Shown: positions 32,904-45,300, counted from the first letter of the stretch. The stretch is DNA of 64,000 bases from Protopterus annectens (GCF_019279795.1 NC_056750.1:701421475-701485474); one strand, 5' to 3'. A program made the numbers and translations. The notes: generated by a model not told the origin, from the sequence alone.

Positions 32904-34114
32904 ATACCTTATGGAGAATATTTGATATTTATAATATAAGCAAAAAGATAAAATCTGCTTGTTTTACTGGTTATAGGTTAAATATAGTTAATGTGCTAAT
33001 AAATTGTTGATTTAGTAAGGAAATTGTGCTTGAAAAGGGTATAAGGCAGGGTTACATTTTAAGTAGCATTATCTTTGTGTTGGTAATGAATGTGATTTCA
33101 AAAAACATTAATACAGAGATGAAGAATATGGAATATATATAACTAATGAAGGTGTAAATATTCCAATTATGCTATCATATGAGGATGATATTTTTGTTAC
33201 AAGAAATTAGAAAGGAATGATTAACGTGATAAATTATTTACAGGAATTTATATAATAAATATATTGGTTTTTCTATAAATAAAGTAAAAAGTCAGGGTTT
33301 AGGTTATGAAGGTATGTTGGGCAATATTGAATTTAATATGATAGGGATAAATATACTTGGATTAAATTTTGGAAAAAGAGAAAACATGAGAGCCATATGG
33401 GAGGGAAAATTAAAGGTCATGAAAAATGTGTATGTTTTGAAAGACATTTAGAGTATCCTTTAGGAAAAATATATTTGATTAATTTGATTTTACTTGCTAA
33501 ATTTTTTATTTAGCAAGAGTTTTAGTATCCCACTGCCATTTGAAAATGTATTTTATAGTATTATATTTTTGTTCATTTGGAGATCAAGATTAAATGCAGA
33601 AAAAGAGGAACTTTATATGCAAAAAGAAGAAGAAGGTGGTTTGGGTTTGATAAATCCTATAGTGTATGCATCCTCTTGCATTTATATAAATATTAAAACG
33701 TTTAAAGGAAAATGATAATTCTTTATTGGTGAGAATTGTAAAAACTAAATATAGTGCTGAAGAGATTAATTTTCTTTGAGTTTTAGGAGGAGGAAACTAT
33801 GTGATAATGATGAAATGAATAATTACCAAGACAAAATTCTGCTTTGAAAAATAAAAATGAATGAAATGAAGATGAAAGTTATGGTATCATAATATTATGG
33901 AAACTTTTTTTACAGTTATCCTTGGAGAGATATATGCAAAAGGGAGAGGCTACATTTAAGGCAAGAATGGGAAGATATAAAAGATGTGAAAATGTCAAGA
34001 TTTTTTATGAAGGTTAAATATGCCTTATAAAAGCAAAAGTAATAGAAATTGCCTATATTGTAATCTATTTGAAACCAGCAAACATATTTTTTAGGTTGTA
34101 AAAGGGTTAAATTG

Positions 34115-34378
34115 ATGGGTGGCGCAGTGGTGCAGTGGTTAATGCTGTCGCCTCACAGCAAGAGGTTTTCCGGTTCGATTCTTGGCTGGGGTGCCTTCTG
34201 TGTGGAGTTTGCATGTTCTCCCTGCATTCACGTGGGTTTCCTCCGGGTACTCCGGTTTCCTCCCACATTCTAAAGACATGCTTCTGGAGCATTTCTCCCC
34301 GTGCCTCCACTAAAAACAGGATCTGTGGAGCCTAGTCGGACTTTCCCGGTCAACAAATGTTAAATAAATAAATAAATC
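34115..34378 (+). mobile_element. tRNA-derived SINE with L2-type tail
   Basis: The clearest copy: GGCGCAGTGGTGCAGTGGTT, TCGCCTCACAGCAAGAGG, B box CGGTTCGATTCTTGG, then GGGTTTCCTCCGGGTACTCC. The tail is GACTTTCCCGGTCAACAAAT plus (TAAA)n. It is inserted near the end of the first L1/Tx1-like LINE. The head resembles a Pol III promoter from a tRNA, but there is no full cloverleaf. Confidence 0.93.
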
Positions 34379-34414
34379 ATTATGGATAAAAAAGTGATAC
34401 ATTTGAAATATTTA

Positions 34415-36540
34415 TTTATTTTATTTATTTATTTTATATTTATTAACCAGGAAAGTACGACTGGATATAGGTCTGTTTTCAGCAGATGCCCGGGGAGAAA
34501 AGCTCCAGACATACATTACATACAGTGAAATATTACAAAATGGATATTTGTTCAACAATAGATATACACATATTCAAAATTTTCTAGAATACACACATAA
34601 AATATTTAGAAATTATTAACTTTTAAGGGAGAACACATGCATTATTAGTAGTTAACATAGATTTTAGTAGTACATGGTTGTGCCAAGTTATCATCCTTAC
34701 TTTAAATCTTTCCAGTAGGTAAGAGACATGTAATCAGTTTGCTAATCATTTAATGAATCAGAGTGATGCAATGAAAGTTTCTACATGTACTAAGATTTTC
34801 ATTTATAGATGGTATTTTGAGGAGGGATTAGTCAGGGTTTGTACATGGACAAAGCCAATGCATTTTAGGTGTTTTTAAGAGATATTTTGAACTAGGTTAA
34901 GGAGGGAACTGTAATAAGTTCCACAGGAAGTAAGTTCCAGGCTTTGCCAACAGAGTTGGTAAATAGTGATTCACCAGCTGAATTGTTGGATTTAACAGTT
35001 TGTACTAGTGTTCTGTTAGAGAAGCGGAGTGTTTTTAGGTTAATGTAGGGGGTGATAATATTTTTCAGTATGGGTGTGCTGCATGGTTGGTAGAGAACTT
35101 TGTGAACAACTATTAATTGGTTATATTGAAGTTGGTAGAGTAGTTCTAGCCAGCCTAGCGATTTAAGGTTTAGACAGTGATGTGTTCTATATGCTGATCC
35201 TGTAGCAAATCTAACAATATTATTGTGGCAGCTAGTAAGTTTATTGAGGTCAGATTTGCTTAGATTTGAGAAGATGTGTGAGGCATAAAGAAGAGTTGAT
35301 ATCAAATGTGTACAGGCAATCACACTCCTAGCTGATGGGGTTAGGAATTGTTTCATCTTATATAAAGAGCCTGGTTTCTTATTAACTGTTTTAATAGTTT
35401 TGTCAACATGTGCATCGAATTTAAGGTTGTTGTCGATTATTACTCCTAGTAGTTTAGTAATTGGTTCTGGGGAAATTATGGTGAGAGATTGTAAAGAGAC
35501 ATTATGAGTGGAGGTGAAGAGTAACAGCTTAGTTTTATTTGGGTTTAATAGTAGACAACAACCAGTGAGAGCCAGTTCTCTACTTTGTTGAAGGTGTTTT
35601 GGGATAAAGATTGTAAGTCTGTGTGGGAAGTGGCAGCACAGATTAGGGTTGAGTCATCTGCATACTGAATACAAGTTGCATTTGGGATGACTTTATGCAG
35701 ATCATAAATGAAGATAGAGAATAGGAGGGGGCCTAATATAGACCCCTGGGGGACTCCAAGGGTGATTGGTAATAGGTAAGATAAGTTATCTTTCCATAGT
35801 ACAGCTTGTTGTCTGCCACTTAGCAATTCTAGGTTATCTATGGAGAGTTGTTTAGTGTCTCTAAGAGTAGCTGGTGGTTTACCGTGTCAAATGCCTTGGA
35901 AAGGTCTAGGAAGAGGGCTGAGGAGAGCTTGCTATTGCAGTTTTGATTTATTGTGTGAGAGAAGGAAAGAAGGGCTGAGGTTGTACTGTGACAAGGTCTA
36001 AATCCCTGCTGGGAGGGGGCTAGCGGATTGTTCATATTAAGATAAGCTAGGAGTTATTTATGGATACATTTTTCCATAATTTTAGCCAAGGGTGACAGGA
36101 TGGCTATAGGCCTGGAATTTCAGAGTTCAGTGGAATTTCCCTCTTTATGAAGAGGAATAACATGGGAGAGTTTCCAGATAGAGGGGATGTAAGCTTCAAC
36201 AATAGATCTATTGATTAGTATTGAAATGGGATATGCTGTTTCATCAGCAGCTTTTTGGAGATACTCTGTGGGTAGTAGGTCTGCTGAAAGGGTGGTGGGT
36301 TTCAATTTCTTGACTAGTGACCTGATAAAAGATGTTGGTACTGGCTGAAATTTGAAGAAGGTATGATTACTGGGTGTGGGATTGGTAGAACTTGGGGTAT
36401 TGGGGGCTAGTTTGTTGGCAAGGGATTGAACAGTTTCTGTAAAGAAAGTGTTAAAGGTGTTAGCAACAATTTTGAAGGTTTTTGGAGGGTAGTCAAGGGG
36501 GTAGGGGTAGATGATTGTGTCCTGGGTAGAGAAGTTTTTT
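34415..36540 (-). mobile_element. L2-like LINE (5'-truncated)
   Basis: The 3' end lies at left (TTTATTTA-rich tail, then the shared GGAGCTTTTCTCC block in complement). Minus frames give a C-terminal domain (34892-35356: KAWNLLPVELITVPS), RT with GVPQGSILGPLLFSIFIYDL and IQYADDSTLICAA (35545-35826), QGFRPCHSTTSALLSF and ALFLDLSKAFDTVNH (35838-36035), and the preceding RT start (36120-36305: ISILINRSIVEAYIPSIWKLSHVIPLH). The YADD box is intact. It is inserted in the first L1/Tx1-like LINE. Confidence 0.9.
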
Positions 36541-36601
36541 TATGCTAGACAATTTAGAAAATTATGCAGCTGTAAATACTCTAAAAATGGATATAATTGA
36601 A

Positions 36602-36955
36602 GTGTCTATATTACATAATCGAACTTTTAAAAGTTCGAATGTCATATGATTGACACCATATGCTCAAACTTTTATAAGTTCAAAAATGTAATAAAAAAAA
36701 TAAACCAAAGAAAAAACCTACTTGAATGGTTTAAACAGGGGGCCCCATGTGGGGGGGGGGCTGCACCCCAGACACCACCCGCTCTTTAAATATACCAACT
36801 CTGAGATCGCACTACAGTGCAGAAAAGGGAAATCTTCCCATTCCGCACTGTATGGAGATCTCCACTGAAACGTTCAAACTTTTAAACGTTTGATCATTTG
36901 GTGTCAACCATATGATGTTTGAACTTTTGAGAGTTTGACAACATGATATAGCCCC
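36602..36955. mobile_element. hAT-like MITE with 8-bp target duplication
   Basis: A 354-bp non-coding element with about 50-base terminal inverted repeats (GTGTCTATATTACATAATCG... against GGGGCTATATCATGTTGTCA...). Both arms contain ATCATATGGTTGACACCA-like sequence. It is flanked by TAATTGAA at 36594-36601 and 36956-36963. Across the site the host LINE reads ATGGATATAATTGAATATGG, as in the uninterrupted copy at about 47740. An 8-bp duplication is the hAT hallmark. A G/C-rich centre precedes CTCTGAGATCGCACTACAGT. Confidence 0.88.
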
Positions 36956-37252
36956 TAATTGAATATGGATATTATGGGAACAAGATGAAAAATTATGTTA
37001 ATATAATTGAGAAAAAAGATGTTTTCTATAATTTGGGTAATATGGAATTAAAGAATGGAGGAAATTATATTTAATGAAAAGTGAGATTTAGCAAAGATTT
37101 CAAAAATAAGATTTTGGCATTGGAAGGTGGAGTGGGGATCCAGTAATGTAAAATAAATAAATTTTTGTAGTAAAAGGAAATGTGACGTCAGGTATGTGTT
37201 TATTAAAAACTGTAAATGTCTGTGAATAATGTATATATTGTAAATAACATAA

Positions 37253-37256
<4 letters not shown>

Positions 37257-37329
<73 letters not shown>
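37257..37329. repeat. (TA)n microsatellite
   Basis: About 73 bases of TA dinucleotides in the 3' UTR of the first L1/Tx1-like LINE, next to the L2-like insertion. Confidence 0.97.
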
Positions 37330-37332
<3 letters not shown>

Positions 37333-37348
37333 ATTGTATATATTATAC

Positions 37349-39882
37349 ACCTCTACTTTAAACAATTAAGAAATGCCTCCAAAAAGGAAATTCTGCTAGA
37401 CAAAAAAAACTTTTACCTCCAACTCCAACACACCCACAAACAAAAACCACCAAAGTTCTGGTCATCTATGAACAAACTATTTCAGCCAGGGCACTTCAAG
37501 ACTCCTACTCCGTCAGGTATCACCCATAATAATCCTAAGCTAATTGCAGATTCCTTTAACAGCTACTTTACAGAAACCATCCAATCTCTAGCTAATACTC
37601 TACCACCCAAAAGTACCCTTCCACCCTAATACCTCAACAGAACAAATTCCTCCCTTTCACATTCAACCAGTACCTACATCCCTCATTTGTCACCTCTTCC
37701 AAAAACTCAAGCCATGCACCCCTGCTGCTGAAAGTCTACCATCAGAATACCTGCAAATTGCAGCCAAAGCCATCGCCTACCCTATTTCCATACTTATAAA
37801 TAGAACTATCTCAGAAAGTAAAATCCCTTTTATATGGAAGGTCTCTCATATCATCCCACTACATAAAGGTGGGACATCAACTGATATTTCCAACTTTAGA
37901 CCAATCGCCCTACTCTCTCCAATAGCTAAAATAATGGAAAAATGTATTCACCAACAACTTCTTGATCACCTCCTCCACAACAACTTACTTGCTAACTGCC
38001 AACATGGCTTTAGACCATTCCACAGCACTACAACTGCCCTGCTATCCTTTTCTGACTGTATAAACAAAAATTGTAACAATAACTCTCTTTCTTCCACTCT
38101 ATTTATCGGCCTTTCAAAAGCCTTTGATATGGTCAACCATTGTTTGCTCCTTGAGATACTACAAGCCTATTCACTAGACACACAGCCATTTTTGTTGTTG
38201 TTGTGTCTTTCGGCTTTTCCCGGTTAGGGGTCGCCAGAGCGGAACTCCGATCCGCTAATGATTGGCAGTTGATTTTTACATGCTGAGTTGCCAGCCCTAA
38301 TCAACAACCTTCAATGAAGGTACGCCCATTCACGCATGTCTCCACGCAGAAAATGCTCTAGCTGAGAATCAAACCGATCAGCGTCTTACTGTGAGTTACT
38401 ATGGTTTAAATCTTATTTAAACAACTGACAGCAAGCAGTCCTTTGGAATAATAAGCTCTCAACTCCCCTCCCTGTAAACATTGGAGTACTTCAAGGCTCA
38501 ATCCTTGACCCTCTTCTCTTTTCTATGTTTATTAATGAACTAAATACTAAAATTCCTCAAGCCACCTGCATACAATATGCCAATGATTCAACTTTAATAT
38601 GCTCAGCTAGAACCTCAACTTTACGCCAGACCCTCACACAATCATTTTTTCAGACTGTGGAAAATTGGTTCATGCAACACTGTCTCCTCCTGAACCCCAA
38701 AAACTTTGCACCTACTCAAAAATCACCCCAAATTCACTTCACAATAACCTCTAACAATGGAATCACCATATCCCCTGATACTACAACCCGTCTCCTGGGG
38801 ATCACCATAGATAACCTCACCTATGACGATCATATTAACACTACCATAAAATCTGTCAACACAAAACTAGGTTCCCTGTATAGAATTAAACCATTTCTGA
38901 CCCCAACAGCTAGAACCACTATTGTCCAGACCCACCTGATCTCTACCCTGTACTATGCTTCTGCCATTTATACCAATCTTTCTAAAAACAACCTTAACAA
39001 ACTTGCAACTAGCTATAATAACATAGCGAGATTTGCCACTGGTAAACCTTTCAGAAACCACCACTGTCTCAACCTCAAACAATTGGGATGGCTAGAACTG
39101 CAGCACCAGCTACTCTGTTGCCAACTTACTATAACCCAAAAGATATTCACCACCCTAATAATACCCCTATCCTCACTAATCTGATTACCCCATACAAAAA
39201 CCTTACAACTCTTCGCTCAGCCAATAGGCTCCTAGTCTCCACTATTAAATCTAACAACAAAGCTGGGGACTCACTTTTCACAAACACAATGGGAAAAGCC
39301 TGGAACCTGCTACCAAGTGAACTGTCTTCTCTCTCCTCCACACATCTTTTTAAAAATCATCTCAAGCAACATCTTAAAACTCACTGGTTGTGTCCCTGTA
39401 CTAACCCTGACTGATTATCCACTCCACCCACTCCTGCTCACCTTTTATTTCACTTCTCTACTGTAGTATATCGCTCAAACCTTTCTCTGTCCTACACTAC
39501 TGAACTATGTTGCCTGCCTGTTCTCACAATTAAGCTAACCTCTATCTATTCCTCTGTAAAAAAAAAAAAAAAAAGATTTTCACTATCCTTTTTTCCCTTA
39601 TTCTTAGAGTATTAGAAATTACTACTCATTGTGTATTTCCCCTCTAATATTCTATATTATTCTATATTTTATGTTAGCTCTCTCCTCACCAAATAATCTC
39701 TGTATACTTTTATTCTCTTTCTCTCAATTATGGTTATTATCTGCACTATAGTATGCAGCTTAATATTTTATATTTCATATTAACATTGTTGATGATATTT
39801 TTGCCTATACTTGGAGCTTTTCTCCCCAGGCCTCTATTGAAAATGGACATGTATCCAGTTAGACTAGCCCGGTCAACAAATG

Positions 39883-39912
<30 letters not shown>
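37349..39912 (+). mobile_element. L2-like LINE (5'-truncated, RT to 3' end)
   Basis: Plus-strand frames give a linker (37360-37629), RT with HGFRPFHSTTTALLSFSD and LSKAFDMVNH (37934-38170), IQYANDSTLICS (38567-38602, the family YADD reading YAND) and the C-terminal domain through WNLLPSE and THWLCPCTNPD-stop at 39412. The 3' UTR ends with AGACTAGCCCGGTCAACAAA and (TAAA)n near 39912. A SINE at about 38193-38397 splits RT. It is inserted in the 3' UTR of the first L1/Tx1-like LINE. Confidence 0.92.
38193..38397 (-). mobile_element. SINE with RTE-type tail
   Basis: On the minus strand a decayed head (GGTTTGATTCTCAGCTAGAG) leads to GAATGGGCGTACCTTCA and ends GCGACCCCTAACCGGGAAAA then GCCGAAAGACACAACAACAA. 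The last part matches the 3' end of the RTE LINE at 11.21-11.26 kb. It is inserted in the RT of the L2-like LINE. The LINE codons resume at TGGTTTAAATC near 38401. Confidence 0.88.
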
Positions 39913-39913
<1 letters not shown>

Positions 39914-40139
39914 AAATTGTAAATAAGATACATTGCATGTAATGTAAATAAGTATTTTTTAAATAAAGGACTGCTTCTCCTTATTCATTGTGAGGGGGAA
40001 ATTTCTGTGGTTGTGCTTCCTGCTTAAGTTTCTGATGTGGAGCCTGCTGTGAGAAGTAGAAGTTATAGCAATGTTGTTGAGACAGTTGTTTGGTGGTGAT
40101 TTGGAGCAGAAGAAGGTGATCAAACCTACAAATCAGCTT

Positions 40140-41181
40140 AAAATATGTTGAGAGATGAGAGAAGAGAAAAGATGGTAATTAAGCCTTCTATATCTGTGTC
40201 TGAGGTAGCAGAATTGAGAGAGAAGGCATATATGCCTTCAAATGAAGTTCCAGTGGTCAAGCATGATGGTAGGAAGACAGCTGAGTCTTCTATGGATATT
40301 TTTGAAACAGCAGAAAGATGAATGGTTGGAGAAATGACAGACAAATGTTTTCCAATTTCAGTAGAGATTTTCTAGCAGCAGCTATTCCATGAAGAGAACC
40401 AACGTGATGAGATATGTATTATTACAACTCTCCAGTCAGAAGGGTTGCAAGCTGTTTTATTAGATAAATTAAGTGATGAAAGTAAACCTGAGAGTGGATG
40501 TTGTATCGGCAGATATAATGGACAAAATTCAAAATGAAGAGGTCCTTTTGATACAAAAAACAGGAGATAGTATAACAAAAACTTATGCTGATATGGTTAA
40601 GCCAAAAAAAAAAAAAGTCAGGAAAAGAAACTGTTACGAAACAAAGAAGAAATTATACCGTTAGGATTTTCCCCAAGAAAGAAAGAGAAATAGAAAGATA
40701 TGACGTTGAGACAATGTCATTTCACTTTTATGAACTTCTCCAGCAGAGGTAAGAGCTTTCACTCATATAAACAAGGAAACTTTTTTTGATATAATTTTTG
40801 AAAATGGTCAAGCAATAGATAAGCTTTTGAGAGAATAAATATGAAAATAAGAAAGACTGTACTTCTTGGAATGCTTATGTCGTCAAAACTTTTTTCTGAG
40901 AAACTTAGAAAAAAATTCATGTTCATTTTAAAACAGAAATTGAAAAAGAGACTTTGAAAAGACATTTAAATAGTGTATGTAAAGATGTATTGGACATTTC
41001 TAAAGTTTTCGACAATAGAGGACTATTATATCCATAGAAGACTCGACTGTCTTCCTACCATCGTATCTAACCACTGGAACTACATTTGAAAGCATATATG
41101 CCTTCTCTCTCGATTCTGCTACCTCAAACATAGATATAGAAGACTCAGTTACCATCTCTTCTCTCATCTCTCAACACATTT
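40140..41181. repeat. Inverted repeat inside the LINE ORF1 region
   Basis: Arm 40140-40299 and arm 41029-41181 are reverse complements over about 155 bases with few mismatches; for example GAGAGAAGGCATATATGC has its complement in the second arm. The first arm is the apparent ORF1 sense copy (VAELREKAYMPSNEVPVV). The second is the same segment reversed, about 730 bases downstream. Confidence 0.85.
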
Positions 41182-41284
41182 TTGGGCTGGGATTGTAAAG
41201 TAGGACTGAAAATTGAAAATTATAAAAATCATTCATATCCCAAGTATTATAAATATAGATGGTCAAAAAGGTGTTGTTAAATAT

Positions 41285-41443
41285 TGAGGTTAACCCCAAA
41301 CTCTTCTACTATGGAAAATCAGATCATTTGATTGTTCATTGTACAAAAAAAGGCAATGTTTTATATGTGATAGGTCATGATGCAAAAAATGTGAGTTAAA
41401 ATGTTATAAGTGCAATAAGGTACATCATAAGTGGATGGATTGT
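41285..41443 (+). pseudogene. LINE ORF1 zinc-knuckle region
   Basis: CYKCNKVHHKWMDC at 41402-41443 is an intact C-x2-C-x4-H-x4-C knuckle. CDRS-stop-CKKC precedes it. An upstream knuckle reads FYYGKSDHLIVHC (about 41305-41345), with its first cysteines lost. A frameshift lies between the knuckles. Gag-like knuckles in ORF1 would bind the element's RNA. Confidence 0.75.
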
Positions 41444-42224
41444 AAAGAAGGGACAGTAGAATACATGAAGATACTGTTTCTGAATGCATTCTAGAGGTTA
41501 TGGAAGTAAGTGAAGAGAGCAGGGACAAAATTATGTAAAAAAAATACTGATCAAACAGTCAAAAATTATGATAAAAGCATGACACATAAAAAAAATAAGA
41601 AGATATTACCTGGAATATACTAAAAAAAAGAAAAAATATATTGGTGAAAGAATGCGAGAGAGAGAAAATTAGTGAATTAAACACACAGAAAAATAAGAAA
41701 GAAAAAGAGTGCAGGTTTTATTCTTTTCCTAAGAACATTTTCCTAAATAGAAATAATGGTAATTGCAGGATGTTAACTTTGAATTTCAACAGTTTTAAGA
41801 GCATAGTTAGAAGACTAGCTATTATAGACCGGTGTAACAAATGGGATAGTGATATTAATGAAATAAGAATGGTTTCAAACAGAATGTCTGTGCAGTAATG
41901 AGATATATTACAATTTAGGACAAGATCTATGTTCAGGAATAGCAATATTTATAAAAAATACAGTTAAGGTACTTGATATTACTATAATTTTAATGTGTTG
42001 GATTATGGTTATTGGTGTTAGATGGAGAGATAAAGTCCATAGAATAATTGCATTATATGCATATGTAACTAGCAAAGAAAGAGAATATATTTTCACCTTA
42101 GTATTGAATTACATTGCTATTAATATAGAAGTTATAGGAGATGTCAATTGTAACTTGAGAAGCAAAAAGAAAGGGAATTATGTAAAAAAAATATATAAAT
42201 TATGAGATGTGGGAAGTTAAAAAT

Positions 42225-45200
42225 ATGGGCATTGGCTAACCATGTTTCATTAGAAGTGAAAGATTCCTGTGTTTGAGAATGAAGAGGTGATAGAGAAGTG
42301 GCAGCACAGATAAGTGTTGAATCGTCTGCATACTGTACTATAGAACCATGTGGAGTAGCTGTGTGTAGATTATTAGTAAAGAGAGAGAAAAGGAGAGGGC
42401 CCAAGATAGATCCTTGGGGGACACCAATGGATAAAGGAAGGCATGGATATAGGTCACCTGGCCATAGAACAGATTGTTGATGGCCAGATAAATAATTATT
42501 AAACCAAGCTCTGGCAAATGATGAGAAGGATAGTTCAGTTAATACATCTATTAGTTTGGAGGGTCTATATTAATTCAGTGAACTCTTAAAAAAGTGAATG
42601 CTGATTTATCGACTCCATGTAAGCAAAAGCTTACAATCCCGAACACACGAAACAGCAATTTTTCCCCAGGGAAAAAAATTGCTGTTCCACAAAAAAAAAT
42701 AAATAAATAAATAAAAATAAAAACTTCAAAACATTATATAAAGTGGGGGGCTTCACCCCCACACCCCACTACTTAAATATACCGACTCTGAGATCACACT
42801 ACAGTGACGAAAACAGCAAATTAACGGAGGCGGCCAAGCAATTTCTTTCCCAGGGAAAGAAATATCTTATATGTCATTTCGCTATTTTGCCATTTCATGC
42901 TTTCAAGTTAAATCAAGATGCATTCGAAGGATTGCATCTTCGATTATAGAAAAGGAACACAGTTTGGAATGGGAGACCATATGAAAAGCATTTGATAGGT
43001 CTAGAAAGATGGCAGATACAAAGCTGTTGCTATTCCTGTGATGGTTTATGATATTAGTGAAGGATAAGAGAGCAATAGTGGTACTGTGCAATGGGCAAAA
43101 CCCATGCTGAGTGTTTGAAAGAAGGTTATTTGTTAGAATTCATGACCTGGAGATGAATACACCTTTCGAGTAGCTTAGAAAGAGGTGAAAGAATAGCAAT
43201 TGGATGACAGTTTGTCATTTCTGTGGAAGGTCCCTCTTTATGAAATGGGATTACATGGGAGATTTTCCACAGCTGAAGAACCTTGTTTTTGAGAATGGAT
43301 GTATTTATAAGTATTGATACTGGGAAGGCTATAGATTCAGCTGCAATTTTGAGGTATTCACTGGATAAATTATCTATGGCAAGTGTAGTAGGTCTTAGTT
43401 TCTGGAGTAGTTTTGTTATAGTGGCTGTAGGAACAGGGAAGAAAGAGAACAAGGCATTGCTAGTTGTAGACTTGGCTGGTTTGGTGTCATGAATAGGGGT
43501 TTGCTGCTTGGAAAGGGCAATTATAGATTCAGTAAAATGTTTGTTAAAATGGTAGCTATGATATCGGAATTGTTGTGGATATTTGGGATTGGTTTAGTAG
43601 ATTTTCCTTGGTGAAGGATTGAGTTTATAGCAGGCCAGAGTTTTGTTAGGGTTTTTGGTATGTGTTTTGAATGTTATGATAGAAATGTATTTTATCTTGG
43701 TTTTTTTTTTGTTTTGTTGCCTTATTTCTAAGTTCCTGATACTATTGCTTAGAAACTACTTGGAATGTCTTATGTCTTAGTTCCCAGGCTTTATCTGTAG
43801 TTTTCAGAAGGGCCCTAGTGTCTCTGCTTAGCTGGGGGGGGGGGGGGTAGTTTGATTTTACTTTGATGTTTCTAACAGGGGTATGTGCATTTATTATATC
43901 TAAAAGGGATTTATTAAGGTCGTTCACCGTGTCATCTATGTCAAGGAATTTAAATGAAGTCCAGTTGCACCTTTGTAGTTCAGCTAGGAAGGTGACAAGA
44001 TTAAAGTTATGTTTTTTTCTAAGTTGTTTAAACATAGTAGGTTTTAGTGGGAATATGTGTTGTTATATAAGAAATGTATGTTGGTGGTCGCTTAGATCAT
44101 CAGGAAAGCAACCTGACTGGAATGAATGAGTGGAGTTATTTAGCAATATCTAATCCAAGGTTGATTGATTTTTACTAGTTTTACCTGTTTGGCTAGGTTC
44201 TTGAATAGTTCGTATAAAACCATGCAAGTTTATATGATGGATGGGGTGATCTGTATCACATGCAAGCCAGTCTAAATTAAAATCACCCAGTGTAAATGTT
44301 TCCTGATAAAGGGTACTACTTGCCCAGTGAAATATATGTTCTATAGTTGGGGCATTATTTCCAGGTGGGATATAGCAGCCAATTATATTGTGTGTTTATT
44401 TTTTGAATTTATAGTTAGTGTAGTATACATGATTTTGCACTTTCAAGTTGCAGAGTTTTGCAGTCAAGGAAAGTTAAAGTGAGATGTTCTTTAAAGAGCA
44501 TAGCAATTCCACCTCCTCTTTTGTAGATTCTATCCACCCAGAGTATGAAGTAACCTGGGGGTAGTATTTCATCTATTTTGTACCTAGTTTTAGCCATGTT
44601 TCAATGATTATTACTATGTCTGGAGAGTATGTGGCTACAGTGGCATGGAGGATGTCTAATTTGTTGGCTATACTTCTAATATTAATGTTCATTAGCAATA
44701 TGTCTTATTTTTCTCTGTTTAGGCTTGGATGTGTAGGGGTGTTGAGACTACAGTGACTAGGAGGGTTGGTGTTATCTGAGAGTGGTCAAGGGTTTGGCTG
44801 GATGAAACCACAAAGCAGTAGCCTAGAGGCAATGTTGGTAAGTAATTTCAGTCATTTGATAAGCTCATTGTTGAATACCTGAGGGTTATAGTGACTGTCT
44901 TTAGTAGGTATTATTTTACATGGAAAACAGTGGAGGCTAGTAATATTGACAACTGTAGGAGAGATGGTGAGATATGTACATGCAGTAGTATGGTAAGGTT
45001 GGTTGGTGGTGTGATGAAATGTGGGTGTCTGGAATGTGTTGTGGTGATAAGTAGTGAGGTGAGACAGTAATATGAGTGTAGTAAGAAGCAATAGGTGAAG
45101 CATGAGCATGTTGTAGGACTAGGAGATGTAACCAGGATAACAGGAAGTGTGTGTAATTGGATGGATAGAGTGAGGGAGTAGCAGCCTAGTGAATAAAAGT

Positions 45201-45300
45201 AAAAGCACTGGGGGTAGGTAGGATATTAGGGCAGGGTAGCTGAGTGGAGTGAGCCCGAAAGGAGAACAGAACAAGCCTCAGCAGGAGCGATTCCAAATAT
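42225..45300 (-). mobile_element. L2-like LINE with intact 5' part but missing 3' end
   Basis: Minus frames run from an upstream region (44852-45109) through the endonuclease (NINIRSIANKL, then PGYFILWVDRIYKRGGGIAML at 44415-44560, then FTLGDFNLDW near 44300), linker and RT (43126-43452; 42903-43091 with IALLSF and LDLSNAFHMVSH), to IVQYADDSTLICAA then ESFTSNETWLAN at 42225. The C-terminal domain and 3' UTR are absent, and the sequence joins the host LINE there. A MITE-like insert at about 42570-42945 splits RT. Confidence 0.88.
42570..42945. mobile_element. MITE-like insert related to that at 36.6 kb
   Basis: It shares a central block with the 36602-36955 element: GGGGGGCTTCACCCCCACAC, then TTAAATATACCGACTCTGAG and TCACACTACAGTG. 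It also has internal palindromes around CAATTTTTTCCC-type sequence. The host L2 frame is interrupted between about 42570 and 42945. Terminal repeats are weak and no duplication could be placed. Confidence 0.65.

Larger units (their letters stand above)
31085..37256 (+). mobile_element. L1/Tx1-like LINE, copy 1 (split by insertions)
   Basis: Starts inside the endonuclease (parallel to copy 2 at 41910) and reads on through RT. GPDELPYRMY (about 32227-32256), VDVNKTFDSIQ (about 32599-32631), LRQGYIL and SYEDDIFVT (RT box, about 33177-33203). It is very A-rich, with many stops. It is interrupted by SINEs at 32637-32903 and 34115-34378, a minus L2-like LINE at 34415-36540 and a MITE at 36602-36955. 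Its 3' end continues beyond an (AT)n run and another L2-like insertion and finishes near 39975 (TTAAATAAAGGA). Confidence 0.82.

Noticed and set aside
34115-34200. tRNA gene
   Set aside because: The A- and B-box-like segments belong to a SINE head; there is no acceptor stem, anticodon arm or full cloverleaf.
37048-37629. Frames with long Ile-Tyr runs
   Set aside because: They are produced by the (TA)n tract. The right part of the plus frame is real L2-like LINE sequence, but the join across the microsatellite is accidental. The same holds for 25382-25616.
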